NCBI GenBank assembly: GCA_039000515.1
Contig: JBCFYV010011164.1
Coordinates: 39,592,894 to 39,656,893, forward strand
DNA from: Timema cristinae
Taxonomy: Eukaryota > Arthropoda > Insecta > Phasmatodea > Timematidae
Length of the DNA: 64,000 bases
Direction of reading: 5' to 3'
Shown here one piece after another: positions 1-9,401 of this stretch (its first letter is position 1; the number at the start of each line of letters is the position of its first letter). Both the position numbers and the translations under genes were made by a program. The notes under the pieces are model-generated. The model had not been told where the DNA came from and searched no databases. It saw nothing but the letters and a program-made list of their open reading frames with translations.

Positions 1-75
1 AGAGTGTTAAACTATTTTGAAAACCTCACTACCCTCGACCGAGATTCGAACTTGAATCTCCCCATAAAGACTAAA
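1..75 (-). mobile_element. SINE-B fragment, cut by the window edge
   Basis: The head end of a minus-strand tRNA-derived SINE. The reverse complement carries a B-box-like GTTCGAATCTCGGTCG next to the CCCTCAGT-like linker seen in better copies. The rest of this element is visible in copy 2 at 35050-35225, showing that the window starts inside it. Confidence 0.6.
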
Positions 76-301
76 GAGTTATTCCTGCAAACACCAGACG
101 TTCATAGAAAGCTCAGAATCACTAGTAAAGTTGCATCGGCATATCACCCAACACACTCTTAATTGTTTTGTTTGCTCCACGTATTTTTAAAAAAAAACAC
201 CTAATTTCTTGGCCAATAATGGGAACACACGACGAGATCGGGTGAGAATGGCACATGTGTCCACGGATCCACTGGTTTGTTTCCAGCATATATCTCCCTT
301 A

Positions 302-871
302 AGGCCGCTACACACGTACAGGTATACCTGTTAGGTTTGCCTGTACAGGCGTGCCAGTCCGGTATAACTGAACGTGTAGATGACGACACTGTACAGTGAT
401 TTTGGCCTGCACAGACTACTGAAGCAAATAGTTAATTTCATTCGATATACCTGCGTCTGAGCAAACTGCGCAGTCATACCGGAGAGTGTGTACTGAAATG
501 CGCAGACGGCTCAGTTCAGTTGTTGCTGTTGCCACTGCCATATCGTTCACTAACTAGATAAGTTTCACTCTTTCGTTATAAAATTATTTTTGTACACAAT
601 CTTTAGGGGGAAATTTCAATTCGTATAACAAGTTTACATGTGAATAACGCTCTCTTCTGTTCAACCAATCCTTACACCACATCTCTCGTTTAACTTGTGT
701 CACTACTGACAAGCCAACTATTGTCAAAGCATGTCTGTTGATGCCATTGCTAGCCGACAGTGAAATAACAACTTGAACGAAAAAAAAAAAAAACCTGTGA
801 CCTGATGAAGAAAAACTGTATCTTGTGAATGCACTAGCACATCAGGTATACCTGTACGTGTGTAGCTGCCT
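302..871. mobile_element. PIF/Harbinger-like MITE
   Basis: A non-autonomous DNA transposon of 570 bp. The left end begins AGGCCGCTACACACGTACAG and the right end is its inverse, ending CTGTACGTGTGTAGCTGCCT, giving an inverted repeat of about 28 bp with one mismatch. It is flanked by TTA on both sides (299-301 and 872-874), the 3-bp target duplication of the PIF/Harbinger superfamily. Termini of the GGC.GCTACACACG type are typical of Harbinger MITEs. There is no transposase ORF inside. The interior is richer in CpG than its surroundings. Confidence 0.8.
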
Positions 872-956
872 TTACTTATTTAATAATTTCAATCGTGGTT
901 ATTATGCACCTCGCAATCTTTAACATATCAATTTGTGACGTGTCTCTTTCAGTGGT

Positions 957-990
957 TGCATTGATTGAGGGTAGTTTTTCCTAAAAGTTT

Positions 991-1025
<35 letters not shown>

Positions 1026-1180
1026 CCCCTTTCCCCTCCCATGCAAATGAAATTGACACCTAAAAGAAGGAATCGAACACAGGACCCTTGGCCTAGTACG
1101 CCAATGTTCTTACTACATAGTTATACAGGAATTAGCTTACTAAGTCAAAGGCCCCGAGTTTGATTCCCAAGTCCATGTGT
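957..1180. mobile_element. Composite of degraded SINE pieces with a CT microsatellite
   Basis: A SINE-B middle part (gagggtagtttttcctaaa, then a TTTTCCACTC motif) runs into a CT dinucleotide run at about 998-1022, and the CGCAAATG-like motif follows as catgcaaatg. Next comes a minus-strand tRNA-like head with an inverted B box near 1070 and a plus-strand B-box-like GAGTTTGATTCCC near 1157. The CT run is more than twice as long in copy 2 (36158-36215). Confidence 0.45.
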
Positions 1181-1196
1181 CATTTATCAATTTAAA

Positions 1197-1277
<81 letters not shown>
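1197..1277. repeat. (ATT)n microsatellite, tail of a SINE-A
   Basis: Uninterrupted ATT repeats that form the expanded (AAT)n 3' tail of the adjacent minus-strand SINE-A. The copy-2 counterpart (about 36389-36430) is about half as long. Confidence 0.9.
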
Positions 1278-1279
<2 letters not shown>

Positions 1280-1545
1280 GCATCGCGTCTTACTACCCGT
1301 TTAGGTTATACGCACTTACGCTAATGTGTAATGGTAGGGTGATTGTGAGATGAAATGAAGGACCTACAAATTAACGTGGGATCCGAACCACGGTGGAGGC
1401 CTGGCATTCCCCACATTCACAAGATGTCTTGTCAGAGGTGAAGGAAAGGTTTGGTAATCAGATAAATCTTTGCCGGGACCGAGGATTGAACCCCACACCC
1501 CTAGCACAGAAGTCTGACACCTTACCCCTAGATCGTCAGGTCACC
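1278..1545 (-). mobile_element. SINE-A, complete
   Basis: A tRNA-derived SINE read on the minus strand. The head is GTGACC-like with an A-box-like CTGG..GATCTAGGGGTAAGG and a B-box-like GGTTCAATCC. The body contains CAAGACATCTTGTGAATGTG, and the tail has CGTATAACC..ACGGGTAGTAAGACGC followed by (AAT)n. The head resembles tRNA-Glu/Gln-type genes by eye. A target duplication of at least 12 bp (AATTTAAATATT) is visible at 1189-1200 and 1547-1558. Transcription would use the internal pol III promoter; mobilisation by a LINE is assumed from the class. Confidence 0.88.
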
Positions 1546-1569
1546 TAATTTAAATATTATTATTTAGTT

Positions 1570-1740
1570 TGGTTTGCTGATTTTGAAGGGTTCAGGAATC
1601 AAAACCTGTAGGGGTGTACTGATGGTTATTTATCTTAAATGTTTTCCCAATTTCCATCTACGCAAATGTATCTTTTTATATAGCATATTATACTATCTTT
1701 ATACTTACCATTGTTAGTGTAATTACTATGCAGATTGTCC
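1570..1740 (+). mobile_element. Degraded SINE-B body
   Basis: Weak but ordered SINE-B motifs: a B-box-like GGTTCAGGAATC, GGTGTACTGATGG, TTTCCATCTACGCAAATG, and TTAGTGTAATTACTATGC. The expected tail motif is not here but appears at 2047-2098, beyond the inverted-repeat element at 1804-1983. That suggests the SINE was split by the insertion. Confidence 0.5.
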
Positions 1741-1803
1741 TCAAACTCAATTTCCAAACTTCCCTATCGCATTTTATGCTTCAAATATAAATAAAACTTT
1801 ATA

Positions 1804-1983
1804 CAAACATAGGTTGCAAAACGCTCCCTTTTAGAGATTTCTCCATTGAAAAGTTCTTAAAATACTAAACAGTTGTTTTCGATTTGCATTCATGTTACCA
1901 TTAAAAACCACAAATTTAAAAGAAAAAAGTTCTAAGAACCTTCTGGATGCTTCTAAATGGAAGGATTTTGCAACTTATGTTTG
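1804..1983. mobile_element. 180-bp inverted-repeat MITE
   Basis: The left arm starts CAAACATAGGTTGCAAAACG and the right arm ends CAACTTATGTTTG. The complementarity continues inward through the CTCCCTTTTAGAG and CTTCTAAATGGAAGG segments and the AGTTCTTA/TAAGAACC segments, so most of the element could fold as one long hairpin. No ORF is present and no clear target duplication is seen. Long foldback structure and small size fit a MITE. The superfamily is not determined. Confidence 0.65.
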
Positions 1984-2046
1984 GTTGGATTTTCATTTTT
2001 ATTTTGAAACATAGAATATGGTAGTAATGTTTAGAATCTGAAGTGG

Positions 2047-2098
2047 GGTGTATGCTCTAAATGGGTTTAATCCGGATGGGTAGTAAGACGCGTTGACA
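2047..2098 (+). mobile_element. SINE 3' tail fragment
   Basis: The shared SINE tail motif, here GGATGGGTAGTAAGACGCG, sits without an adjacent head. It is probably the displaced tail of the SINE-B at 1570-1740, separated by the inverted-repeat element. Confidence 0.55.
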
Positions 2099-2152
2099 AA
2101 AAAAAAAGGTTCAGTTCCTTTTTTATATTAAAATAGACATTTACAATAAAAG

Positions 2153-2436
2153 GGGTGACCTGGTGGTCTAGGTGTAAGGTGTCAGACTTCTATGCTGGCG
2201 GCCGGGGTTCAATCCTCGGTCCCGGCACAGATTTATCTGATTTCTAAACCCTTCCTACACCTCTGACAAGACATCTTGTGAATGTGTGGAATGCCAGGTC
2301 GCCACCGTGGTTCGGATTCCACGTTAAACTGTAGGTCCTTCATTTCATCTCACAATCACCCTACCATTACACATTAGCGTAAGTGCGTATAACCCGAACG
2401 GGTAGTAAGACGCGGTGCTAATAATAATAATAATAA
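2153..2436 (+). mobile_element. SINE-A, complete, with target duplication
   Basis: Head GTGACCTGGTGGTCTAGG (A-box region), B-box GGTTCAATCC, body with CAAGACATCTTGTGAATGTG, shared tail CCCGAACGGGTAGTAAGACG, then a short (AAT)n. The 11-bp direct repeat TACAATAAAAG at 2142-2152 and 2437-2447 marks a precise LINE-style insertion. It is present in both copies, so it predates their separation. Confidence 0.93.
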
Positions 2437-2829
2437 TACAATAAAAGTCTTAAGATTTTTTGAAACGAAATAATAGATGTATACATTGTTATAAGAACAC
2501 TACACAAAAGATTATAATTAATGATATAATATGCACTGTTACTTAATCTATCGCATTAGGAACTAAGAACATTGTTACAGAAAAAGTAAGAATAGAGATT
2601 TATCTTTGTTCACCAAAGAGCATAAGAATAAAATTTATTTTTAAAGACCTGAATTATAAATATATATATTTGATTATAGTTCAGAAACTATTGGTTTCAT
2701 AAAAATATATTTCAAATAAAAGATGTTATATTAAATAGTATTACAACTTTACAATGATAAGATATTTCGTATCTCAAATAGTTGCGGAGAAATGATGAAA
2801 CGTGGAAAATTTCCCTTATGTAAAGTACC

Positions 2830-3130
2830 AGCAAAGTTACTTTCATAAGAAAATTAAAATTTCCATCTTGTTTATAATAATACATCTTTTCAGATAAGAC
2901 ATTTAATCAAAATCTTTAGAAAGGATTTTGAGAAAATCGATTTTGTTTTATTATTGCCCTCAAGTAACTAATTCCAAAAACCCTTCAGGGAGAAAAAACC
3001 TCAAATACCAAGTTTTAGCTCAATCGGTAAAATAGTTCCAGCCGATGTACAGGCAGACTTGCGAAAACCACATTTATGGTTTGTTATTTTAATTATGTAA
3101 ATAATATTATTTAGTTTTATTTATAAAATA
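2830..3130. repeat. Possible dispersed repeat with a TCAATCGG...CAGGCAGAC end
   Basis: The stretch ends with AGCTCAATCGGTAAAATAGT then CCAGCCGATGTACAGGCAGA. A similar order of motifs is seen at 20190-20260 (TCTAGCCCGATGCGTAAAAT, then ATACAGACAGATAG). Such ends are common in invertebrate interspersed repeats. The borders are not defined. Confidence 0.35.
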
Positions 3131-3667
3131 AATGCTTTATAGATTGGTACATATTAAACTTATTTTTAGTATTGAAATCTACCCCTCCCTAAGTGCCCTT
3201 TTCAGGAGAAATTCCTGAACATGACCTTGACCTTTTCCACCCTCTAAATTCAAAACCTATTGCTCCATTACTAATGTGATTGTTTGTTATATCAATTTTA
3301 CCACTAAAATTCAATATTTTGTGTTGTAATACAACCCAAATATACATTACCCCAAACAAACAAGAACACATTTTTGTGTGTGTGTTTGTTGTTGCTGTTG
3401 TTGCACCCTCCTACGTGATTGCTTACCATGACGCGACGCATCGCTACGTAATAACAACAAATGAAGAGTATGTTTGCACAAAATCTATTTAATCATTTTA
3501 ATGTTATACAATCCTTGTACGTAATTACCAATTCCAGAGAAATGTTTAAATAAGTAATTACTCTCCATGTCTTTTGTGTAAACAATAAACAAAGATACCG
3601 GATGGAGTGAAAATCTCGAACAATTAAAAAAAAAATGTTACACATGGAGATTAACATTTTACCAATG

Positions 3668-3725
3668 TTCTGCTAAAATTGATATTGTTCATTATATAAC
3701 AGCTAGAGTTTGTCCGTGGCCTTAC
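3668..3725 (+). repeat. 58-bp segment, single here and doubled in copy 2
   Basis: The unit starts AAAATTGATATTGTTCATTA and ends CTTACTCCCATT. It occurs once here and twice head-to-tail at 38824-38939, so the duplication arose after the two copies separated, or was lost here. Confidence 0.85.
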
Positions 3726-3744
3726 TCCCATTAAAATTGGTTAC

Positions 3745-3957
3745 CCGCTTAAGTGGCCACATGGTCTAAGGTACTACTATTGTAATGGACTAAACTACCG
3801 AGGACGGGTACTTCTTTAGGGTTCGATCCCAGTTGGGTGCACTGAGAGTGGTTTTACCCTCTCCCTTCACGCAAATTCAGGTGAGCTTTCTCTAAATAAA
3901 ACCTTCCTAATACCTAACACATTATTGTAATTAGTATGTAGGCGTGTAGCTCGTAAT
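3745..3957 (+). mobile_element. SINE-B
   Basis: The head has AAGTGGCCACATGGTCTAAG (A-box-like, tRNA-Leu/Ser style), a B-box GGTTCGATCCCAG, the linker GTGCACTGAGAGTGGTTTT, the CACGCAAATTCAGG motif and GTAATTAGTATGTAGGCGTG. The tail motif is missing because the sequence diverges from copy 2 a few bases later. The element ends at the breakpoint of the copy-specific segment. Confidence 0.75.
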
Positions 3958-3965
3958 GAGTCTAA

Positions 3966-4337
3966 CGGTTTGTAAGATAATGTGTTAAAAACTACCAAAA
4001 TGCAATACATTAACGACTACCTGTTGTAAGAAACCGGATTAAATTTTAAAAGTTTTTGCACTCCTTGCTTACGTGGAGGAATAATATTGTCGTAATGAAC
4101 ACAAAAAGAAATATTTTAAATTTTTTCTGAATTTGAATCAAGATTTTATCTCTTTTGTGAAGAATCTTTTGAATTAAACATCAAATTAAATAGTTAAGAT
4201 TTTTGAAATTTTTGTAACAATATTATATCTCTTATGTAGAGGCATTGTTGCAGTGAACACCAAAAAATATGGTTAACATATACTCTCTAAGAAACCAAAC
4301 TAAATAAAGCTAATTTAAAGCTAATTCACATGCAAAG
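3966..4337. other. Copy-1-specific segment replacing 3.5 kb of copy 2
   Basis: Identity with copy 2 stops after GTGTAGCTCGTAATGA and resumes at AAACCCTTCCTTCACCTCTG. The 370-base interval is A+T-rich, with no ORF, SINE or terminal repeat that I can see. At its right end it cuts a SINE-A that is complete in copy 2, so the junction here is derived. Confidence 0.75.
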
Positions 4338-4525
4338 AAACCCTTCCTTCACCTCTGACAAGATATCTTGTGAATGTGGGGAATGCCAGGCCTCCACCGT
4401 GGTTCGGATTCCACGTTAAACTGTAGGTCCTCCATTTCATCTCACAGTCACCCTACCATTACACATTAGCGTAAGTGCGTACAACCCGAACGGGTAGTAA
4501 GACGCGGTGCTAATAATAATAATAA
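4338..4525 (+). mobile_element. SINE-A, lacking its head
   Basis: Starts abruptly in the body of SINE-A, then CAAGATATCTTGTGAATGTG, the CGTACAACCCGAACGGGTAG tail and (AAT)n. The same element in copy 2 (42574-42859) has its tRNA-like head and target duplication. The head was lost here at the rearrangement junction. Confidence 0.88.
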
Positions 4526-5265
4526 TATAATAATTCTCAATTTTACAATAATTAATGTAATTTATTTATAAATTATATGCAAAACTATTAGCTAAACTAG
4601 TTAAGTATTATGTCAAAAAATTGTTTTATTTATATAATTAAAGTAATATAAAATTTTTAGCTTATTTTAAAAGCAAATACCAAAACAAATATTTTACATT
4701 TGGCCCTTAAGAACACAAAATACGAAAAAACGCATAAAAATATGAGGTAGACTTTCTATGTGTGGCCAATTCAATTAAATATAATGTTCCCCCGCCCCCC
4801 TCCCATCGAACAAATCTATCTACTCTGCTTTGTTTGTTGCAAGTTCGAATTGGGTTGCTGATGAAGGCCATCCTAGCCAATTTCCGTTCTAATTTTCCTT
4901 TTGTACTTTTATCTTTTTGCAACCTTTTTTTTTACTCTTCCCTATTCAACTCTGCAAAAAATTGTCTAAATCTACGATTCACTGAAGCGCGAGGGAAAAG
5001 GATTCAACAGGAACGCAAAAATATTGCTAATTTCCTTTGAGTTGTTTTATGACTGTGTTGGTGGGGGGGTTTATTGGAATTTTCTCTTTTACACAGAGAT
5101 TTTTGCTTTAAATTATTTTAACTACCTTCCCTCGATATCAAACTTATTCAGTTACAAATAAGTACATAAATGGTTACAGATACAATGTCATATATAGGCC
5201 TACTTAATGTGAAACCACAGTCAAATATGCAGACTAGCGTCAAACTTGTTTAGTATATGTTTCTG
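4526..5265. other. No recognised gene
   Basis: A+T-rich DNA, near-identical in copy 2 (42870-43600). It contains a short plus-strand ORF at 4762-5040 and an overlapping antisense one, neither with a recognisable domain. In copy 2 a one-base change in a T run shortens the plus ORF, which argues against coding. Confidence 0.6.
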
Positions 5266-5267
5266 GT

Positions 5268-5455
5268 TACAGTAAAGTTTGGGTTCGAATATTGGATGGG
5301 TGTATCGGGTTTATATAGTTTCACCGAAGGTTTTCCTACTATCCTTTAACATAAATTAAGGTTTGCTTCCTCTAAACTCTATCTTTCTCATCTATTTCCC
5401 ACCAATGTAATTAAAGGCGGATAACACGGATGGGTGATAAGAAGCTGTGCAAAAA
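5268..5455 (+). mobile_element. Degraded SINE-B
   Basis: The motif order is right although each motif is worn: TGGGTTCGAATATTGGATGG (B box), TTTCCTACTATCC, GCTTCCTCTAAACTCTA, ACCAATGTAATTAAAGGCGG, and the tail ACACGGATGGGTGATAAGAA. It abuts the SINE-A on the minus strand that follows. Confidence 0.65.
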
Positions 5456-5460
5456 AGAAG

Positions 5461-5740
5461 ATTATTATTATTAGCATCGCGTCTTACTACCCAATCAGGT
5501 TATACGCACTTACGCTAATGTGTAATGGTAGGCTGATTGTGAGATGAAATTAAGGACCTAGAGTTTAATGTGGGATCCGAACCACGATGGAGGCCTGGCA
5601 TTCCCCACATTCACAAGAGGTCTTGTCAAAGGGGAAGGAAGGGTTTGGTAATAAGATAAATCTGTGCCGGGACCGAGGATTGAACCCCGGCCGCCAGCAC
5701 AGAAGTCTGACACCTTAACCCTGGACCACCAGCTCACCTG
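5461..5740 (-). mobile_element. SINE-A, complete
   Basis: A minus-strand SINE-A with a short (ATT)n tail at its left end, tail motif GCGTCTTACTACCCAATCAG, body, inverted B-box GGATTGAACC and head ending near GAGCTGGTGG when reversed. Possible flanking direct repeats (AAAAGAA) lie at about 5454 and 5747. It is conserved in copy 2. Confidence 0.88.
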
Positions 5741-5744
5741 CCAT

Positions 5745-6375
5745 AAAAGAATAATTATTTAAGATGATATTATCCCTTCCCTAGGAAATTTATTCCCTCG
5801 TTCCCGGTAAGGTAGACTTAAATGTCCTTCCTTAAGAGGGAAGAAACCAAATAGTAGAATAAGTACGAGAGGAGTCTTGGCTTTACCGTTTAATTACTCC
5901 CCTCCTGAGTCCCAAGATCATTTATCATTTATTTCTCACACATCAACTCATGCCCACTCAAATATCATACCTCAGCACTCACTGTTATTTATTTTATTAA
6001 CCTTACACTTTTAAGGCAGAAATTAGAGGAGATATACTAGAATTTACATGCAATAAGAATTTAAAACAATTTATGAAAACTATGCTCAATAAATTTAGCT
6101 GGTATTCAAACCCTAACCCCTCCTCTCTGGTAAACAAGACTAGACAATATTAACGTCAATACCCACATTCCCACTGATGGGAATATCAAAAATAATGAAA
6201 TGCAATAAATATTATTTTATTTCCATTTAATGTATAACGATATCAAGACAATCCTGAGATATTGGCTAGATTTAACTGTTTAAAACCAAACAAATCATTC
6301 ATTCTTCCTTATGTTTTTAGCAGCCATCAATTATCTTCTGTGAAGTAAGAAATCTTTTATCATAAGAATTTGAAA
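5745..6375. other. No recognised gene
   Basis: A+T-rich sequence shared by both copies, with no domain-bearing ORF and no terminal repeats noticed. Confidence 0.6.
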
Positions 6376-6379
6376 TATA

Positions 6380-7233
6380 CGTATGTCAGGGTACGAGTTG
6401 GATGCTGCTTATCAGATAATTTTTAAATACTTAATGGGTTGAAAAAAGTAGATGCAGTTTCCCCATTACTTTTATTCTAACCTTAGAAAATGTTACTAAG
6501 GTAGTACAAGAGAGTATGGAAGGGTTGACATTAAACGGTACCATGCAGCTCTAAGCAAACCTGGATGATTTATCTTTGCTGTTGTAAAAAATTAAGTGAT
6601 TATATTAAAAGCTAGCAAAGAAATACATTTAGAAGTGAACGCTGAAAATACTAAGTGTATGAGCAAAGAGATAACACAGATTGGAGACAATATAAATAGT
6701 ACTGAGAATAACATATAATTTAATATGATTAATGATTTTAAATATTTAAGCGCAAAAATTATTATTAGATTAAAAATTAGGAAAAATAATACAATCGGAA
6801 CATGTATTATATTACACGTTCAGTAAGTTTTCAAGCTGTCAATGAATATAAAACTCAGAATATACGAAACAATAGTATTAGTGGTTTTTCTTTGTGGGTG
6901 TGAGACGTTATATATTACATTAAATGACGAAAGGGAATTTAGGGTGTTTGAAAACAACCTTCTTTGGAAGACCTTTGGTCCAAAAAGGGATGAAAATATT
7001 GGTTAATGGAGGAGGTTACATAATAATGTGATACATATCCTGTACTCATCAGAACATATTGTTAGGGTAATGAAATCACACAGATTAAGGTAGGTAGGAT
7101 ATACAGCTTGAATGTAAGAATCAAGAATTGTGTCCAGAGTATTGACTAACAAACCCAATGTGAATAAACTAGCAGGAATACCTAGACGCAGACGGGAATA
7201 AACATCAGAATGGTTCTGAAAGAGATAAAATAT
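6380..7233 (+). pseudogene. LINE-A reverse transcriptase remnant (C-terminal half)
   Basis: Decayed ORF2 of a non-LTR retrotransposon, readable only by changing frames. Visible pieces in order: GDAVSPLLF-like RT motif (VDAVSPLLF), a QL.SK..W region where the catalytic YADD box should be, VNAEN(T)KCM, FKYLS, KLRIYETIVLV..GCET, FRVFENNLLWK.FGPKRDENIG, RLHNNVIHILYSSEHIVRVM, and NIRMVLKEIKYNELNWIEL. These are the usual motifs of this LINE type in order. The YADD motif is lost. Copy 1 also lacks about 18 bases near 6585 that copy 2 retains (GGTAGTAGTAAGAAAAC). It runs directly into the 46-bp array. Confidence 0.85.
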
Positions 7234-7777
7234 AATGAGTTGAACTGGATAGAACTAGTTAAAATTAGAGATAGGGTGTAATGAGGTAGACTGGATATAA
7301 CCATCTCAAGATAAGGATAGGGTGTAATGAGGTGGACTGGATAGAACCATCTCAAGATAAGAATAGGGTGTTATGAGGTGGACTGGATAGAACCATCTCA
7401 AGATAAGGATAGGGTGTAATGAGGTGGACTGGATAGAACCATCTCAAAATAATAATAGGGTGTAATGAGGTGGACTGGATAGAACCATCTCAAGATAAGG
7501 ATAGGGTGTAATGAGGTGGACTGGATAGAACCATCTCAAGATAAGGATAGGGTGTAATGAGGTGGACTGGATAGAACCAGCTCAAGATAAGGATAGGGTG
7601 TAATGAGGTGGACTGGATAGAACCATCTCAAGATAATAATAGGGTGTTATGAGGTGGACTGGATAGAACCAGCTCAAGATAAGGATAGGGTGTTATGAGC
7701 TGGACTGGATAGAACCATCTCAAGATAAGGATAGGTTGCAATGAGGTGGACTGGATAAAACTAGCTAAAGATATGGA
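7234..7777 (+). repeat. 46-bp minisatellite grown from LINE-A coding sequence
   Basis: About 12 tandem units of 46 bp, for example GGTGGACTGGATAGAACCAT then CTCAAGATAAGGATAGGGTG. One unit translated in the LINE frame reads NEVDWIEL.Q(D)KDRV plus one spare base, so the frame shifts by one each unit. The first unit continues the LINE-A ORF (NELNWIELVKIRDRV). After the last unit the ORF resumes as DWIKLAKD..VSVTMDVRVPNA, matching the usual LINE end D-W-I-x-L-A-Q-D-R-D...V-N-x-V-M-N-L-R-V-P. The array is therefore an internal expansion of the retrotransposon's own last coding segment. Confidence 0.9.
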
Positions 7778-7830
7778 AGTAAGTGTGACAATGGACGTTA
7801 GAGTTCCTAATGCCGAAGGATAAAATGTAA
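7778..7830 (+). pseudogene. LINE-A ORF2 C-terminal end after the array
   Basis: GAAGTAAGTGTGACAATGGA and the following bases translate to EVSVTMDVRVPNAEG and a stop. This is the expected C-terminal tail of the ORF2 (V-N-x-V-M-N-L-R-V-P in the family). It shows the repeat array lies inside the gene rather than next to it. Confidence 0.75.
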
Positions 7831-7869
7831 GATAATATCTTTTTACCATGTCTAAAAATTTGTTTGGGT

Positions 7870-7997
7870 TGTAAACATACCTACTAATTAAGTTCGTGTG
7901 TTAAGGATGATAAATTGTATAATTTACTGGAAATTACTCGCATTGGCGTGGAGGAAGATTGTAAAACCATTTAGGAAGAGCACCCTGAGTAATCAAA
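7870..7997 (-). mobile_element. SINE-B fragment lacking its head
   Basis: Reverse-strand SINE-B body: TTACTCAGGGTGCTC, then TTCC.CC.CGCCAATGCGAG in reversed order, with the GTAATT motif. Copy 2 (47555-47770) carries about 80 further bases of head after CCCTGAGTAA. Copy 1 has a deletion there. Confidence 0.6.
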
Positions 7998-7999
7998 TA

Positions 8000-8740
8000 A
8001 ATAATAAAATAAAAATTTAAGCTAATATTCAAAAGGTGCTATTCTTTTAATTCAGAACAATTATTTTTATTTCTCAAATAAAAGGATTGTAAGAAAAACT
8101 ATTAAATACATTTTCTTCTGTTTAATTTTTTCATCATCCAAACAAAACTAAGTTTGTTCAATGGAAAATTTTCCAAAAATATGTCATGCTCTTAAAAGGG
8201 AAGCTTCAATTTAATTGATACTTATCACGCTTTTTCCTTGCATTTTATTATATAATATTTCCCAATTTATGTTGGAAGGTTGGCAAGAAAGGACCAGAAG
8301 CAAAAAAAATAAAAAATCTTTCAAGCGTATATTTTTATTTGGGGTCTGATTTGATCGCATCTATGAATACGAATATCAAGCATAAGGGTGATCATCCCTG
8401 GACCACCCCCCTAGGCCCCTTTCACTTCCAAACCTCCTCGCATTGTGACCTGGATAACAAGCCTGGTCATTTTTGAACGAATAATATCATGACGTCAGCA
8501 GTGGTTTTCTGGGTCCTCGTAATACAGGGAACCAGGAGAAACTTACAGCTTCAACCCTTAGCCACCGCTTATTACTGATATTGACCCGATAGGACGGGAT
8601 TCTATTCTAACCATCTGAGCTTAGAGAATTCATCTCATGTAATTTTAATATTGTTTTTATTTAGTACTTTCATCGCCAACGTTATTAATGGTTTAACCTA
8701 ATCGTTAAGGTTGTTGAAGGAAAAAATCATCTGCAGTAAC
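8000..8740. other. No recognised gene
   Basis: Shared by both copies. A short GC-richer patch near 8390-8480 (CCACCCCCCTAGGCCCC) stands out. An ORF of 85 codons across it in copy 2 is broken in copy 1 by a length change in an A run, so I do not call it coding. Confidence 0.55.
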
Positions 8741-8744
8741 TTGA

Positions 8745-8905
8745 ATAGGGTATGTAAAAACCACAGTGAAAAAATTATAATGTATAACCACCCACAGTGC
8801 ATACGACAAAGATTCGAACCTCAACTTACCCGTCAACGGTGAGCCTGCCTTTTACGAACTTGACTCTTTCGACAATGTGACCACCAGGCGAGTAAGATTT
8901 ATAAT
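8745..8905 (-). mobile_element. Degraded SINE-B head
   Basis: Inverted B-box in AAAGATTCGAACCTCAAC, with an inverted tRNA-like A-box region near TGTGACCACCAGGCG. The linker to the left is worn. Also present in copy 2 near 48520-48665. Confidence 0.5.
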
Positions 8906-9239
8906 ATTCCCTTTAAGCAAATTCTGACTGGCCTCTTAATATAGTAATTAGCACCCCTAGCTAATGATTTAGAAGTGCCTGGTTTCATTTACGACGGTAT
9001 CATAGGCACTTTTCCAAAAGGAGAATATTACCTTTGGTCACCATGGTCTGATTAGCTAGGCTTAAGTTAAATTTATGATTTACACTGGCTTAACACCTTC
9101 TTAATCACTGTCATCACGTGATCTCATCGCGTTATGATGGTTAAAAGTCTACATACTGTACACGGCTACCGAAATAAGTACTGCATCTTTCAAGGTCAAA
9201 TATGTCAAACGCAATAAAAAAAAATTGTGCAGTTCCTCG

Positions 9240-9401
9240 AAACAAATCAAAGTTATGTTGTGTCCCTTAAGCGTGAGATGTGGGTGTGGAAGAGGTCTGA
9301 AAAGATAAGCTTGACGGATAAAGTAATTAATGAGTTGATGCTGAATGGGGATAGTTGGTGAGCCGAGGACGATACTAGAGATTGTTAAAAACTGGAAGTG
9401 G
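9240..9401 (+). pseudogene. LINE-B reverse transcriptase remnant before the 83-bp array
   Basis: Translation gives VWKRSEKISLTDKVINELML, then after a frame change VGEPRTILEIVKNWKW. This is the common non-LTR retrotransposon ORF2 end in which M-W-x-W-R-R-M-E-K-I-S-W-T-D-x-V is followed by R-T-(I/L)-L-x-x-I-x-x-R-K-x-x-W-I-G-H. The next residues, NWIGHLVRRESLL, are the first unit of the array. Confidence 0.8.

Noticed and set aside
2153..2230. tRNA gene
   Set aside because: The A and B boxes belong to SINE-A heads with a SINE body and tail and target duplications. No SINE head here keeps a clean cloverleaf with an acceptor stem.
4762..5040. 92-codon ORF with a hydrophobic stretch, duplicated at 43096
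   Set aside because: No recognisable domain, overlapping antisense ORF, and a T-run length change shortens it in the other copy.
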